In this document: one piece after another, positions 50,596 to 58,647 of the stretch
Position numbering within the stretch: position 1 is the first letter of the stretch
Layout of the letters: the number at the start of each line of letters is the position of its first letter
Assembly (NCBI RefSeq): GCF_000714935.1
Contig: NZ_JMIR01000001.1
Location: forward strand, 93,122 to 157,121
Length of the DNA stretch: 64,000 nucleotides
Origin: Tumebacillus flagellatus
GTDB taxonomy: Bacteria; Bacillota; Bacilli; Tumebacillales; Tumebacillaceae
Direction: 5' to 3'
Translations under genes and position numbers: made by a program
Notes under the pieces: model-generated
The model's input: the letters and a program-made list of their open reading frames with translations, nothing else
The model's database searches: none
Told to the model about the DNA's origin: nothing

Positions 50596-51051
50596 TTACT
50601 TGATGTTCTTGGTGTCAAAACCTTTAACTAATCCCTGATATTTCAAATACATTATAATATAGCTCACTTTTTCAAGAGCATACTCAAAATCTAACTTGAG
50701 AGAGTGTTCCCATATCCGAACTATGTTCCAGTCCATCCTCGAATAATATTCGGATACCTCTTGGTCTCTTAATCTATTTCTCATTATCTTGTTCTCCCAA
50801 AACTCCCGATTCGTATTTGGAATCCGACAATGCAACTTACACCCATGCCAGAAACAAGAGTCAATGAAAATAACCAGCTTATACTTCTTGATCGCAATAT
50901 CAGGTTTTCCATACAGACTTTTGACATTCCGGCGAAACCTGATTCCTTTGTGCCACAAAGCCTTGGAAAATCGGTTTTCCAATTTTGTATTCGTGGATCG
51001 TATAGCACTCATGTTTCTGCTTCTGACTTCTTTAGATAAGTTATCAGCCAT
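50596..51051 (-). CDS. vsr: Very-short-patch repair endonuclease Vsr
   Basis: A 151-aa nuclease that nicks next to T:G mismatches formed when 5-methylcytosine deaminates. Signature residues are seen: RSRNMSAIRSTNTKLE at the start, FRRNVKSLYGKPDIAI, catalytic Asp in KLVIFIDSCFWHGC and the His/Cys cluster (WHGCKLHC) that binds structural zinc, and NREFWENKI. Vsr genes typically accompany C5 methyltransferases of the CCWGG/CCNGG kind, fitting the neighbour at 45118. It is cut off from that gene by the three restriction genes and has its own terminator. Confidence 0.93.
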   Translation of the reverse strand: MADNLSKEVRSRNMSAIRSTNTKLENRFSKALWHKGIRFRRNVKSLYGKPDIAIKKYKLVIFIDSCFWHGCKLHCRIPNTNREFWENKIMRNRLRDQEVSEYYSRMDWNIVRIWEHSLKLDFEYALEKVSYIIMYLKYQGLVKGFDTKNIK

Positions 51052-51116
51052 AGAGTGACACCCTTCTTTTTATATACGTTCTTTATAGAATGTCCAGATT
51101 TAGTTCCTCTACATCA

Positions 51117-52409
51117 TTACAAAACCACCTCCCACCTCTCTTTTTCCTTCCTCCCAGTCATCCACATCTCTTTCATCGTCCTCAGCGCACTCTGGCAATC
51201 ATGATTCACATCATACCAACAAGCCAACTCGTGCATCGTCTCTTCGTACTCCACCTGGCACTCCGTCAGCTTAAAACAATCCGTAGCCTGCCGCAGATAC
51301 TTCTCAGCAACGGCTTGCTGCCCGCGTACCTTGGCAATACCAGCCAATGTTCTCGCAACCCAAGCCTGATACACATGCACCGTCGGCAACAACACCCTCG
51401 CGCTCTGACATGCTTCTTCCGCGAGATCCAGCCTACCGCTCGCGAGATATGTCCGTCCAAGCTCCGTCATTGCCACACCAGCATCTTCCTCACGCTTCAT
51501 TCCGCGAAACTCCTCCGCCGCTTTCTGCAACCCCTCAACTGCCTTGTCGTAGTTCCCTTTTTCCCGCTGAATCACGGCGAGCCGCAATTCGAGCACAACT
51601 TTCTCCTCGCGATCATTCACAGCCTCATAACACCACGTCGCCCTCTGGGCAAAGTCTGCCGCTTGCTCGTACTCTCCGTCCTCATGCGAAGACTTGGCGA
51701 GCTTCATATAAAGCGCCCCCAGCCCCTGCAAATCCTCCCGCTCTTCAAAAAGCGGCACAGCCCGTTGCAACGTGGCGACGGCCTGCTTCAAACCGCCCGC
51801 TTTTTGCTGTACCTCGCCGAGCGCCAGCAACAACGAGCACTGCAAATGCACGTCCCGAATCTCATACGCCTCCAACTGAGCCAGCCCTTTGGACAGGTAA
51901 TGCTCCGCGATCTGATACCGTTTCCGCTTCAACTCCACCTGCCCGAGCATATGCAACACGCGAACGGCCATCACCGGGCTGCCTTGGTTGGAGTTGGCGT
52001 AATCGAGGAGCAACTGGAACGTCTCTTCCGCTTCTTGCAACTGGTGAAGTTGCAGAAGACAGAACCCGTAGTCATAGCGAATCATGAAAAAATCCAATTT
52101 CCCGTTGTTCCGCTCAATCACGTTCTTGATCAAAGGCAAAGCGGCCGCGTATTCACCGGACGCGAGGATGCCTTTCGCCAGCTTGTACTCGCTGACGAGC
52201 ACCATGTTCATCTCTAAGTTACCAATCAACTCGTCCACCGGGATCTCCAGCTTTTCCGCCAGCTTGGTCAAGATGTGGTACGAGGGCCTCGCTTTATCTC
52301 CCTCCACCTGCGAAAGCATGGACGGCGTGCAGATGCCCTCGGCAAGCTGGGTTTGGGTAAGTCCTTTTTTCATGCGTAAAATGCGCAGGCGTTGACCGAA
52401 TGTTTCCAT
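51117..52409 (-). CDS. HTH-TPR regulator (RRNPP-like), copy 1
   Basis: A 430-aa cytosolic regulator: an XRE HTH (about 1-62, GQRLRILRMKKGLTQTQLAE) followed by about nine TPR units to the end. This is the architecture of RRNPP receptors (PlcR, NprR, Rgg-like) that bind short imported peptides and change gene expression. The start at 52409 follows AAAGGAG. No pro-peptide frame follows its stop: TAATGATGTAG yields only two codons. The AT-rich restriction island begins directly beyond, so a former partner peptide may have been lost. Distantly related to copy 2. Confidence 0.88.
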   Translation of the reverse strand: METFGQRLRILRMKKGLTQTQLAEGICTPSMLSQVEGDKARPSYHILTKLAEKLEIPVDELIGNLEMNMVLVSEYKLAKGILASGEYAAALPLIKNVIERNNGKLDFFMIRYDYGFCLLQLHQLQEAEETFQLLLDYANSNQGSPVMAVRVLHMLGQVELKRKRYQIAEHYLSKGLAQLEAYEIRDVHLQCSLLLALGEVQQKAGGLKQAVATLQRAVPLFEEREDLQGLGALYMKLAKSSHEDGEYEQAADFAQRATWCYEAVNDREEKVVLELRLAVIQREKGNYDKAVEGLQKAAEEFRGMKREEDAGVAMTELGRTYLASGRLDLAEEACQSARVLLPTVHVYQAWVARTLAGIAKVRGQQAVAEKYLRQATDCFKLTECQVEYEETMHELACWYDVNHDCQSALRTMKEMWMTGRKEKERWEVVL

Positions 52410-52555
52410 GTGACAGCTCCTTTTCGATTGTCTCATAGAAACAACAATAAACCGATAAGGAGTTCATTAGAACAAACGCATTCCAAATAAGTTGCCACCT
52501 TCTATACCTGCAACTACAATTATTAAGTTATTCTCTCTCCTTCCTCAAACAGCAA

Positions 52556-52588
52556 AAATCCCCTCATGCTTAACGACGAGGGGATTCA
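52556..52588 (-). terminator. Terminator of the regulator-peptide cassette
   Basis: The 9-bp stem AATCCCCTC/GAGGGGATT with five T residues on the minus strand, 12 bases beyond the stop of the pro-peptide gene. Confidence 0.88.
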
Positions 52589-52599
52589 ATCACTTATTA

Positions 52600-52737
52600 T
52601 TAGAAACTGTGCGGAGCAATAAAACAGCTAGAAGGTTCCGGTGGACGTGTTTCTGCGCTTTTCACAACCTTAGAACCACTCATAAGGAAACCAAGCGCAG
52701 CAACCGCCAGAAGTCCTGCAACCCATGTCTTTTTCAT
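52600..52737 (-). CDS. Exported 45-aa pro-peptide, candidate quorum-sensing signal
   Basis: A 45-codon frame starting at 52737, where A of ATG is the last A of the regulator's TAA stop (TAATG), a translational-coupling overlap. It has a short basic start (MKKTW), a hydrophobic export helix (VAGLLAVAALGFLMSG), an Ala-containing possible cleavage region (VVKSAET) and the polar tail RPPEPSSCFIAPHSF. Size, position and layout are those of Phr/PapR/NprX pro-peptides, which are exported, trimmed to 5-8 residues, re-imported by Opp and bound by the regulator. The mature signal is probably within the last 10 residues. The terminator follows at once. Confidence 0.78.
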   Translation of the reverse strand: MKKTWVAGLLAVAALGFLMSGSKVVKSAETRPPEPSSCFIAPHSF

Positions 52738-53924
52738 TAGAATCCCACCTCTTCTAAGAATTCGCTTTTGGTGTTCGAAAAAATTCTTACCTTCTCATAG
52801 TAGCTCAAAGCCATTTCAGCATTCCCTTTTAACGCGTAAAACTCAAGCAAACATTTTGATGCAAAATATCGAATTTGGACGTTGGCGCTTCCATCTTGCA
52901 CCAGTCGATCTGCGAACGATGGATCGTCAAAAGCAACGGTCTTCATGATCTGCAATTTGCCCCAATAGAGCGGATAGTCTTTAGCCATGTTTTCATGGGT
53001 TTGGATCACGCTTCTTGCCGACTCAAACTCACGGAGTTTCAGAAGAGTTTTCACGTAGTCTTTCACCACATGTACGAGAATGTCCTCAAATCCCTCTGCA
53101 TACTTCATCGCTTGCTCAAGCGCATTTGCAGAAGCTCGATAATCACCCGTCTCAAATTCAAAATGCGCGACGTTGATATAGGCCGTTCCGATTTGTTTGC
53201 TGTTCTCTGTCCGCTGAAAATACTCCAACGAGCGATAGGCGTACTCTCGTGCAAGTTTGATCTCTCCACGCATCTCCTGTATCCTCATACGCGTGTAGGC
53301 GATCATACCCAATGCTTTGAAATTCGTTGCCGCAACCCTTTCCACATGTTGCAACATCTCTTCTGCACCGCTGAATTCCTTGCGAATGCAATACGAGATC
53401 ATCAAGTTTTCCGTAATCGGATGCAACAGGGTGGTATCTTCAAACTTTTCATACACCGATTTCGCCAATTCCAAAGCTTGCAACCAAGTCTGGTGCGCAT
53501 CGTCGTACTTCTGTTTTAAAAACTGAACTCGTCCGAGGTTTTTCAAACTATAGGCACGTTCCGTAGCGCCTTGTGCGAGACGAACCAATTCGAAAGCGAT
53601 ACTCTCCGCTCGTTCGATCATCACTTTCGTTCGTGCCTTCCCCTTCAAAAACGCCTGCAACTCCTGCTCTTGCTTCACCGTGTCCAACTGCTTCAAGCGC
53701 ACGACCGTCATCCCTAATCCTTCCGCGATTTTTGTAAGCATCGCGGGGGCGATCGGGCGTTCGCCGTTGGTCATGAGCCGGAGATACTCACGGCTGATTC
53801 CCAAGCGAGCGGCAAAGGCGCGAATCGTAAAGGCGTCGCCCTTCTCGCTCATGATTTCGAGTATCCGTCGAACCAAGGGAATTCGGTTCAAGTCGGTCTC
53901 GATCAGATGCTCGACCGTTGACAT
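52737..53924 (-). CDS. HTH-TPR regulator (RRNPP-like), copy 2
   Basis: A 395-aa cytosolic regulator: an HTH (about 18-85, FTIRAFAARLGISREYLRLM, an XRE-like fold with a long N-terminal arm) and a C-terminal TPR array (about 105-390). It overlaps the 45-aa exported peptide gene by one base. RRNPP regulators of this kind control competence, virulence, sporulation or mobile-element genes in response to their own peptide. The start at 53924 follows GGAGGTC. The long AT-rich upstream region (53935-54180) has several TATAAT-like boxes but no clear -35. Confidence 0.88.
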   Translation of the reverse strand: MSTVEHLIETDLNRIPLVRRILEIMSEKGDAFTIRAFAARLGISREYLRLMTNGERPIAPAMLTKIAEGLGMTVVRLKQLDTVKQEQELQAFLKGKARTKVMIERAESIAFELVRLAQGATERAYSLKNLGRVQFLKQKYDDAHQTWLQALELAKSVYEKFEDTTLLHPITENLMISYCIRKEFSGAEEMLQHVERVAATNFKALGMIAYTRMRIQEMRGEIKLAREYAYRSLEYFQRTENSKQIGTAYINVAHFEFETGDYRASANALEQAMKYAEGFEDILVHVVKDYVKTLLKLREFESARSVIQTHENMAKDYPLYWGKLQIMKTVAFDDPSFADRLVQDGSANVQIRYFASKCLLEFYALKGNAEMALSYYEKVRIFSNTKSEFLEEVGF

Positions 53925-54199
53925 CGAATACTAGACCTCCGTTTTAGTTTATATGCACATAACGTAAGATTATTATAAAAATAACAACTTCATAATTATA
54001 ATCATTCCGATCTAATTTGCCTATATGATTCAGACAACTTCTGATACAAACTGATACTTCTATTTATAACATAAATAACTCTAATGCAACCAACCTTTTT
54101 CCCACTCCCCCCTACCCAACCCCGCCTAAAGTTGATAGAGTAGTCTCAAAACCATACACATATACTACCTGTGGATAACTCACCTTGGAGATGATACAG

Positions 54200-54856
54200 A
54201 TGAAAACCGCATTGCTCGCGGGCGCTACGGGCCTCGTTGGAGGGCAGTTGCTTCAAGAACTCCTGCACCATCCGGAGTACGGCGAGGTCATCGCGTTCGT
54301 CCGTCGCCCGCTGTACGTGCAACACCCGAAACTCAAGCAAGTCACCGTCGACTACGACAACCCCGCGTCTTATGCCGACCCAATCCAGACCGCCCACGAC
54401 ATCTTCTGCTGCCTCGGCACCACCATCAAAACCGCCGGGTCGCAGGACGCGTTCCGCCAAGTCGACTACACCTACCCGCTCCAACTCGCACAACTTGCCC
54501 TCGGCTCCCCGAACCTGCAAAAATTCCTGATCATCACCGCCCTCGGCTCCAACCCTGCCTCGAAGATCTTCTACAACCGGGTCAAGGGCGAAGTGGAACG
54601 CGATCTGCAAGCCTTGGCGTTGCCCTCCCTGCATATCTTCCGTCCGTCGTTGCTCCTCGGCGACCGGCAGGAATTCCGGCTCGGCGAACGAGTCGGCTCC
54701 GTGTTCTCCCGCGCCCTCGCCTTTGCGACGCCGAAAAAATACCGCCCCATCCAAGCCCTCACCGTCGCCCGCGCCATGCTGCGAGTCGCCCAAGAAGGCC
54801 CGTCCCAAGGAGCACACGTCTACGAATCCGACCAACTCCAAACCCTCGGACGCTGA
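54200..54856 (+). CDS. NAD(P)-dependent oxidoreductase, Rossmann fold (TIP30/YwnB-like)
   Basis: A 218-aa short-chain-type Rossmann protein: KTALLAGATGLVGGQLLQEL is the nucleotide-binding G-x-x-G-x-x-G loop; the Arg/Arg at VRRPL suggests NADP. ALGSNPASKIFYNRVKGEVE contains Tyr-x3-Lys, the catalytic pair. It resembles the HTATIP2/TIP30-like group of atypical SDRs; substrate unknown. ATG 54200 is chosen because GGAG lies nine bases upstream; TTG 54185 would be inside that region. Single gene. Confidence 0.87.
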   Translation: MKTALLAGATGLVGGQLLQELLHHPEYGEVIAFVRRPLYVQHPKLKQVTVDYDNPASYADPIQTAHDIFCCLGTTIKTAGSQDAFRQVDYTYPLQLAQLALGSPNLQKFLIITALGSNPASKIFYNRVKGEVERDLQALALPSLHIFRPSLLLGDRQEFRLGERVGSVFSRALAFATPKKYRPIQALTVARAMLRVAQEGPSQGAHVYESDQLQTLGR

Positions 54857-54863
54857 AATGCTG

Positions 54864-54902
54864 AAAAAAGCCGGTTCCCTCACACACGAGGAAACCGGCT
54901 TT
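54864..54902. terminator. Bidirectional terminator
   Basis: The stem AAAGCCGGTTCC pairing with GGAAACCGGCTTT, flanked by A tract and T-rich sequence, between the oxidoreductase and acyltransferase genes. Confidence 0.85.
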
Positions 54903-54961
54903 CACCACCATGCCCACTTCTTCACCACAAGGCACGTAGACGTATGCTTTTTTCCCAAACC

Positions 54962-56137
54962 CTACCCGTTCGCCTGCACGCCGCCCGCCACTCCAGACGC
55001 GGCAGAACGCCCGTTGCTTTTTTTCTTCCCGGCCGTGCCCACCAGAAGCGAGCCGACCACCGGAATCCGGCTGATCAACATCGTCGCCACCAGCGACAGC
55101 GCGACACAGGCGATCACCGCGACGACCATCTTCCAGACCGGGTACAGCCCCGGTATCCACTTCTGCACCTGATAATACAGCTTGTCCAAGAAAAACACAT
55201 GCAACAGATACGTCCCGTACGAATACTTCCCGAGCAGGTTCGAAACCCGGGTCACGACGTTCTCCCGCCAACTCAGCCGCACCGCCGCTTGATACAGCAG
55301 CACGAACGCCGACAGGGTAAACAGGATCATCGACGCCTTGAACGAATGCGAAATCCCCAGATCGATCTGCCCGCCGTGGATACTCTTGGTCAGCTCCAGC
55401 GTCACCCAGCAAAGCGTCACGCCGAACACCATCAAGTTCCAGCGCTGGACTTTCTCCACCCATGCCCGCCATTTCGTCACAGACATCGCCGCGACGCCGC
55501 CGAGCACGAAGTACAAGCTCCACACCGGGAACGTGCGATCCAGATGGTTCAACACCCCGCGCACGCCGAACACGTCCGACGTCCACACGCCGCTGTGCCC
55601 GATCAACGCTTGCGTGCCCCAGATGAACAGCGCCGTCAACACGACGAGCAACGCAACCACAGCCCGCTCCCGCTTGAAATACGGCTGCACTCTCCGAAAC
55701 ACCGCCCGAAACAGCGGGTACAACAGATAAAACTGAAAAATCATCGCGACAAACCACAGATGATACGCCCCCGACCCGCTCAGAAACACGCTCGGGAACT
55801 CGCGCCACGAATGAGCCGCATGGTCCGCGCCCCAGAAGTAGTAGTAATACACCGTAAACGCCAGATACGGCACCACCACCTCACGCACGCGCTTCACCAG
55901 ATACGAGCCCGTCCGCAACTCTTCGTAATAGTTATAGAAAATCACCAGTCCCGTCAAAAACACAAACATCGGCACCGCAAACTTCACCAGATTGAACAGC
56001 ACCGCCATCACAGACAGGTCGTCCGCCGTCACGCCCTCCGCGCGGGAAAACATCCCGATGGCATGCTGCACGACCACCCCGACAAACGCCATCGCCCGCA
56101 GGTGCGGAACTTCCTGCAACCGTACTCTCGTCTCCAT
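54962..56137 (-). CDS. Membrane acyltransferase (Acyl_transf_3/OafA-like), copy 1
   Basis: A 391-aa integral membrane protein with about ten helices. The start motif LRAMAFVGVVVQHAIGMFSR holds the conserved His of acyltransferase-3 enzymes (usually in R-x10-H form), and DHAAHSWREF and AYHLWFVAMIFQFYLLYPLF are further family motifs. These enzymes O-acetylate wall polysaccharides, lipids or antibiotics. Start 56137 after CGGAG. Copy 2 (56768-57964) is clearly homologous along the whole length, so the pair arose by tandem duplication. Confidence 0.9.
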   Translation of the reverse strand: METRVRLQEVPHLRAMAFVGVVVQHAIGMFSRAEGVTADDLSVMAVLFNLVKFAVPMFVFLTGLVIFYNYYEELRTGSYLVKRVREVVVPYLAFTVYYYYFWGADHAAHSWREFPSVFLSGSGAYHLWFVAMIFQFYLLYPLFRAVFRRVQPYFKRERAVVALLVVLTALFIWGTQALIGHSGVWTSDVFGVRGVLNHLDRTFPVWSLYFVLGGVAAMSVTKWRAWVEKVQRWNLMVFGVTLCWVTLELTKSIHGGQIDLGISHSFKASMILFTLSAFVLLYQAAVRLSWRENVVTRVSNLLGKYSYGTYLLHVFFLDKLYYQVQKWIPGLYPVWKMVVAVIACVALSLVATMLISRIPVVGSLLVGTAGKKKSNGRSAASGVAGGVQANG

Positions 56138-56319
56138 ATTCACGCTCCGTGAGTAAATTCTGCACAAATCGACAATTCAACTTCCTCAGTGTACTTCCAT
56201 TCCCCACCCGCTTCAATACCCAATCCCAATCCGCCAAACACCACTCCCCACAAAAAACGCCCAGCCCCGAACCGCGAACCAGGCTCGCGGCCGACACGCC
56301 TACGAATGGTTTATGACGA

Positions 56320-56352
56320 AAAAGAGAGGAAGCTCTCGGCTCCCTCTCTTCT
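56320..56352 (-). terminator. Terminator of the 128-residue-class hypothetical gene
   Basis: The stem AAGAGAGG/CCTCTCTT with extra inner pairing and a T-rich tail on the minus strand, just after the stop at 56359. Confidence 0.8.
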
Positions 56353-56358
56353 TCTCCG

Positions 56359-56733
56359 TCAACGCGATCCCCGGACGACTTTCCCCAAGTACCACGTGTA
56401 GGTAAACACTTTATACGAACTTTTCGGCGCGGCGATGTAATACTGAAGCAGCAGTTTGCGCTCGTTGTAGATGCCGACTTCGATCGGTTTCTTGCTTCCG
56501 GTGCCGTAGCGGTTGTTGAAGTTGATGAACAGCAAGTTGCACTCGCTGTCATTCTTCGCCTCGCCTTCGACCATCCGTCCGTTCTCTTCGTCCTCGCGGT
56601 CTTCGAACACACAGCGCACCGTCAGTTTGCCGTCCCCGTCGTCAAGCGCAAATTCGAGCGTCTCGTTCTCAAACACCATGACGCTTCCGCTGTCCAGCAC
56701 TTGGTACTCTCCGACTTTCACTTTCAAATCCAT
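56359..56733 (-). CDS. Hypothetical beta-rich protein between acyltransferases
   Basis: A 124-aa soluble protein: alternating beta strands (DLKVKVGEYQVLDSGSVMVF; CNLLFINFNNRYG; RKLLLQYYIAA), acidic middle (FEDREDEENGRM) and a basic end (GKVVRGSR). No signal peptide. No known family recognised. Start is ATG 56733 (or GTG 56736); TTG 56745 lies too close to the GGGGG ribosome site. It sits between the two homologous acyltransferase genes on the same strand and ends in a terminator, so it may be in one operon with copy 2. Confidence 0.7.
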   Translation of the reverse strand: MDLKVKVGEYQVLDSGSVMVFENETLEFALDDGDGKLTVRCVFEDREDEENGRMVEGEAKNDSECNLLFINFNNRYGTGSKKPIEVGIYNERKLLLQYYIAAPKSSYKVFTYTWYLGKVVRGSR

Positions 56734-56767
56734 CACCGCGCACAACCCCCTGGCAAGCTATCAGTTT

Positions 56768-57964
56768 CTAGTTGATAGAGTCTATGGCGCCGGGGGGGTT
56801 TTTATGCAGATCCAGCGGGATTCGTTTTTTCTTCTTGCCGGTGGAGCCGACGATCAGCGCACCGAGGAACGGGATCTTGGAGATCGCCGCCGTCACCAGC
56901 ACCGCCAGCACCGTCGTCAAGAGAATCGCCGCCACCGCTTTCCACGTGTTGTTCAGCAAAGCGATCGGCTTCACCCACTTGTACACGATGTCGAGCAGGA
57001 ACGCATGCGCCAAGAACGTGCCGTAGGAATACTTCCCGATCAGATCCGACGCTTTCGTCAGCCAGTTGGTTTTCTCGCTGAATCGACGAGCCCACTGGTA
57101 GAGCAGCACGAACGAGGAGAGCGTGAACAAGATCATCGACGTCTTAAACGAGTTCGAGATCCCGATCCACAGCGCGACGTCCTTCGGCGGTTTCGCGCCC
57201 GGCACGATCCCCGTCGCCAACTGGTACGTCACCCAGCCGAGCGTCACGGCGAACACGAGCGTGTTCCAGCCTTGCACTTTCTCCATCCAAGCCCGCCATT
57301 TGCCGATCGACATCGCCGCGATGCCGCCGATCACGAAGTAGAGAGTCCAGACCGGGAACGTGCGGTCGAGGTATTTGAGCACCCCGCGAATCCCCCAGAC
57401 GTTCGAGGTCCACTCCCCGCTGTGCCCGATGATCTTCACGGTGCCGTAGATGAACACGACGATCAGCAGTCCCAGAACCGGAATCACGACGCGCTCCGAC
57501 TTCATCACCGGCTGCAACGCTTTGAAGAGCAGCCGGAAGATCGGATAGAGCAAGTAAAACTGGAAGATCATCGCGACAAACCACAGATGATAATAACCCG
57601 ATCCGGTCAGCAAGACGCTGAGAAACTCATGCCACGAGTGGCCCGCCGCGTCATACGCCCAATAGAAGTAATAAAAAACCGACCAGATCACATACGGCAC
57701 GATGATCTCCCGCACACGTTTGTACAGGTAGGAACCGACGCTCAATTGCTCATAATAGTTATAGAAAATCACAAGTCCCGTAATAAAAACGAACATCGGC
57801 ACCGCAAACTTCGCCAAGTTGAACAGCACCGACAGCACGACCAAATCGGAGAGGTTGATCCCCGGCGTGCGCGTGAGCATCCCGATTCCGTGCTGCGTGA
57901 CGACGGCGAGAAACGCGATCGACCGCAGATGCCCGATTTCTGTAAGCCTGACTTTTTTCTCCAT
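56768..57964 (-). CDS. Membrane acyltransferase (Acyl_transf_3/OafA-like), copy 2
   Basis: A 398-aa integral membrane protein with about ten helices, homologous to copy 1: LRSIAFLAVVTQHGIGMLTR, DAAGHSWHEFLSVLLTG and YYHLWFVAMIFQFYLLYP align residue for residue. It keeps the conserved His in the first helix region. Predicted to move acyl groups across or onto surface molecules. Its start at 57964 has AGGGGG upstream. The basic C-terminus (GKKKKRIPLDLHKN) mirrors GKKKSN in copy 1. Which of the two is the original cannot be said. Confidence 0.9.
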   Translation of the reverse strand: MEKKVRLTEIGHLRSIAFLAVVTQHGIGMLTRTPGINLSDLVVLSVLFNLAKFAVPMFVFITGLVIFYNYYEQLSVGSYLYKRVREIIVPYVIWSVFYYFYWAYDAAGHSWHEFLSVLLTGSGYYHLWFVAMIFQFYLLYPIFRLLFKALQPVMKSERVVIPVLGLLIVVFIYGTVKIIGHSGEWTSNVWGIRGVLKYLDRTFPVWTLYFVIGGIAAMSIGKWRAWMEKVQGWNTLVFAVTLGWVTYQLATGIVPGAKPPKDVALWIGISNSFKTSMILFTLSSFVLLYQWARRFSEKTNWLTKASDLIGKYSYGTFLAHAFLLDIVYKWVKPIALLNNTWKAVAAILLTTVLAVLVTAAISKIPFLGALIVGSTGKKKKRIPLDLHKNPPGAIDSIN

Positions 57965-58120
57965 GAAGTTCCCCCTGGCTTGAGCTGAGCTTGTCCAAGG
58001 TTTATCGTATCTTGTTTTTCGACATAGTTCAACAAAAAGTCACATTTAGATTACCCGGACTCCCTTTGGGGGAAAATACCACTGCTTGGAAGCAACCTCT
58101 CTGCAAGGGAGCATCTCCGT

Positions 58121-58579
58121 ATGAGAATGACTGGCCGTCGCCTGAAAGCGTACCTCAACCCTTACACCGTCAACCCAATTCATCCCCGCAACCCGTGGAT
58201 TTCCCTCTGGTGGTCGGCGTCGTTCCCCGGCTTGGGGCACATGGCGCTCTGCCGCTATGTCAAAGGGGTGATTCTCATGTTGTGGGAGCTGTTTATCAAC
58301 GTGCACGCACACTTGAATGATGCCGTCCTCTATTCGTTAACCGGACAGTATGCGCTGGCGAAACAGGTGCTCGACCCGCGGTGGTTCGGTTTTTTGCTCG
58401 ACTGGATGGTGGTTCGTCCGCGCCGCAAGAACCACCGCAAAAGCGCGATCACGACCGAGTTGTTCCTGCTGGTCCACTTCCAAGCACACCTTGAAGACAA
58501 AGTCCGGCAAACCCTCTGGAGCAACTCGGCGCTGGGGCTTGCCAAACTCGACCGCCCGACTCCGGAAAAAAGAGCCTGA
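58121..58579 (+). CDS. Hypothetical membrane-associated protein (truncated-looking family member)
   Basis: A 152-aa protein. Residues 20-85 (NPWISLWWSASFPGLGHMAL, GVILMLWELFINVHAHLNDA, LYSLTGQYALAKQVLDPRW) match a common Bacillales membrane protein family of unknown function. In those relatives the next segment is a further membrane span ending in WDSYR; here the rest (from about 86) is basic and different, and ends inside the terminator. This suggests a replaced or worn C-terminus, but no single frameshift restores the usual ending. Start 58121 after AAGGGAG. Confidence 0.68.
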   Translation: MRMTGRRLKAYLNPYTVNPIHPRNPWISLWWSASFPGLGHMALCRYVKGVILMLWELFINVHAHLNDAVLYSLTGQYALAKQVLDPRWFGFLLDWMVVRPRRKNHRKSAITTELFLLVHFQAHLEDKVRQTLWSNSALGLAKLDRPTPEKRA

Positions 58580-58605
58580 GACGCGAGACGTCCGGCTCTT
58601 TTTTG
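58566..58605. terminator. Terminator overlapping the end of the previous gene
   Basis: The stem AAAAGAGCC/GGCTCTTTT with A-rich and T-rich flanks; it includes the stop codon of the 152-aa gene. Confidence 0.82.
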
Positions 58606-58647
58606 TGCTACTCTAAAGCTATTCTCAAGAAAATCGGAGGAATCAGC

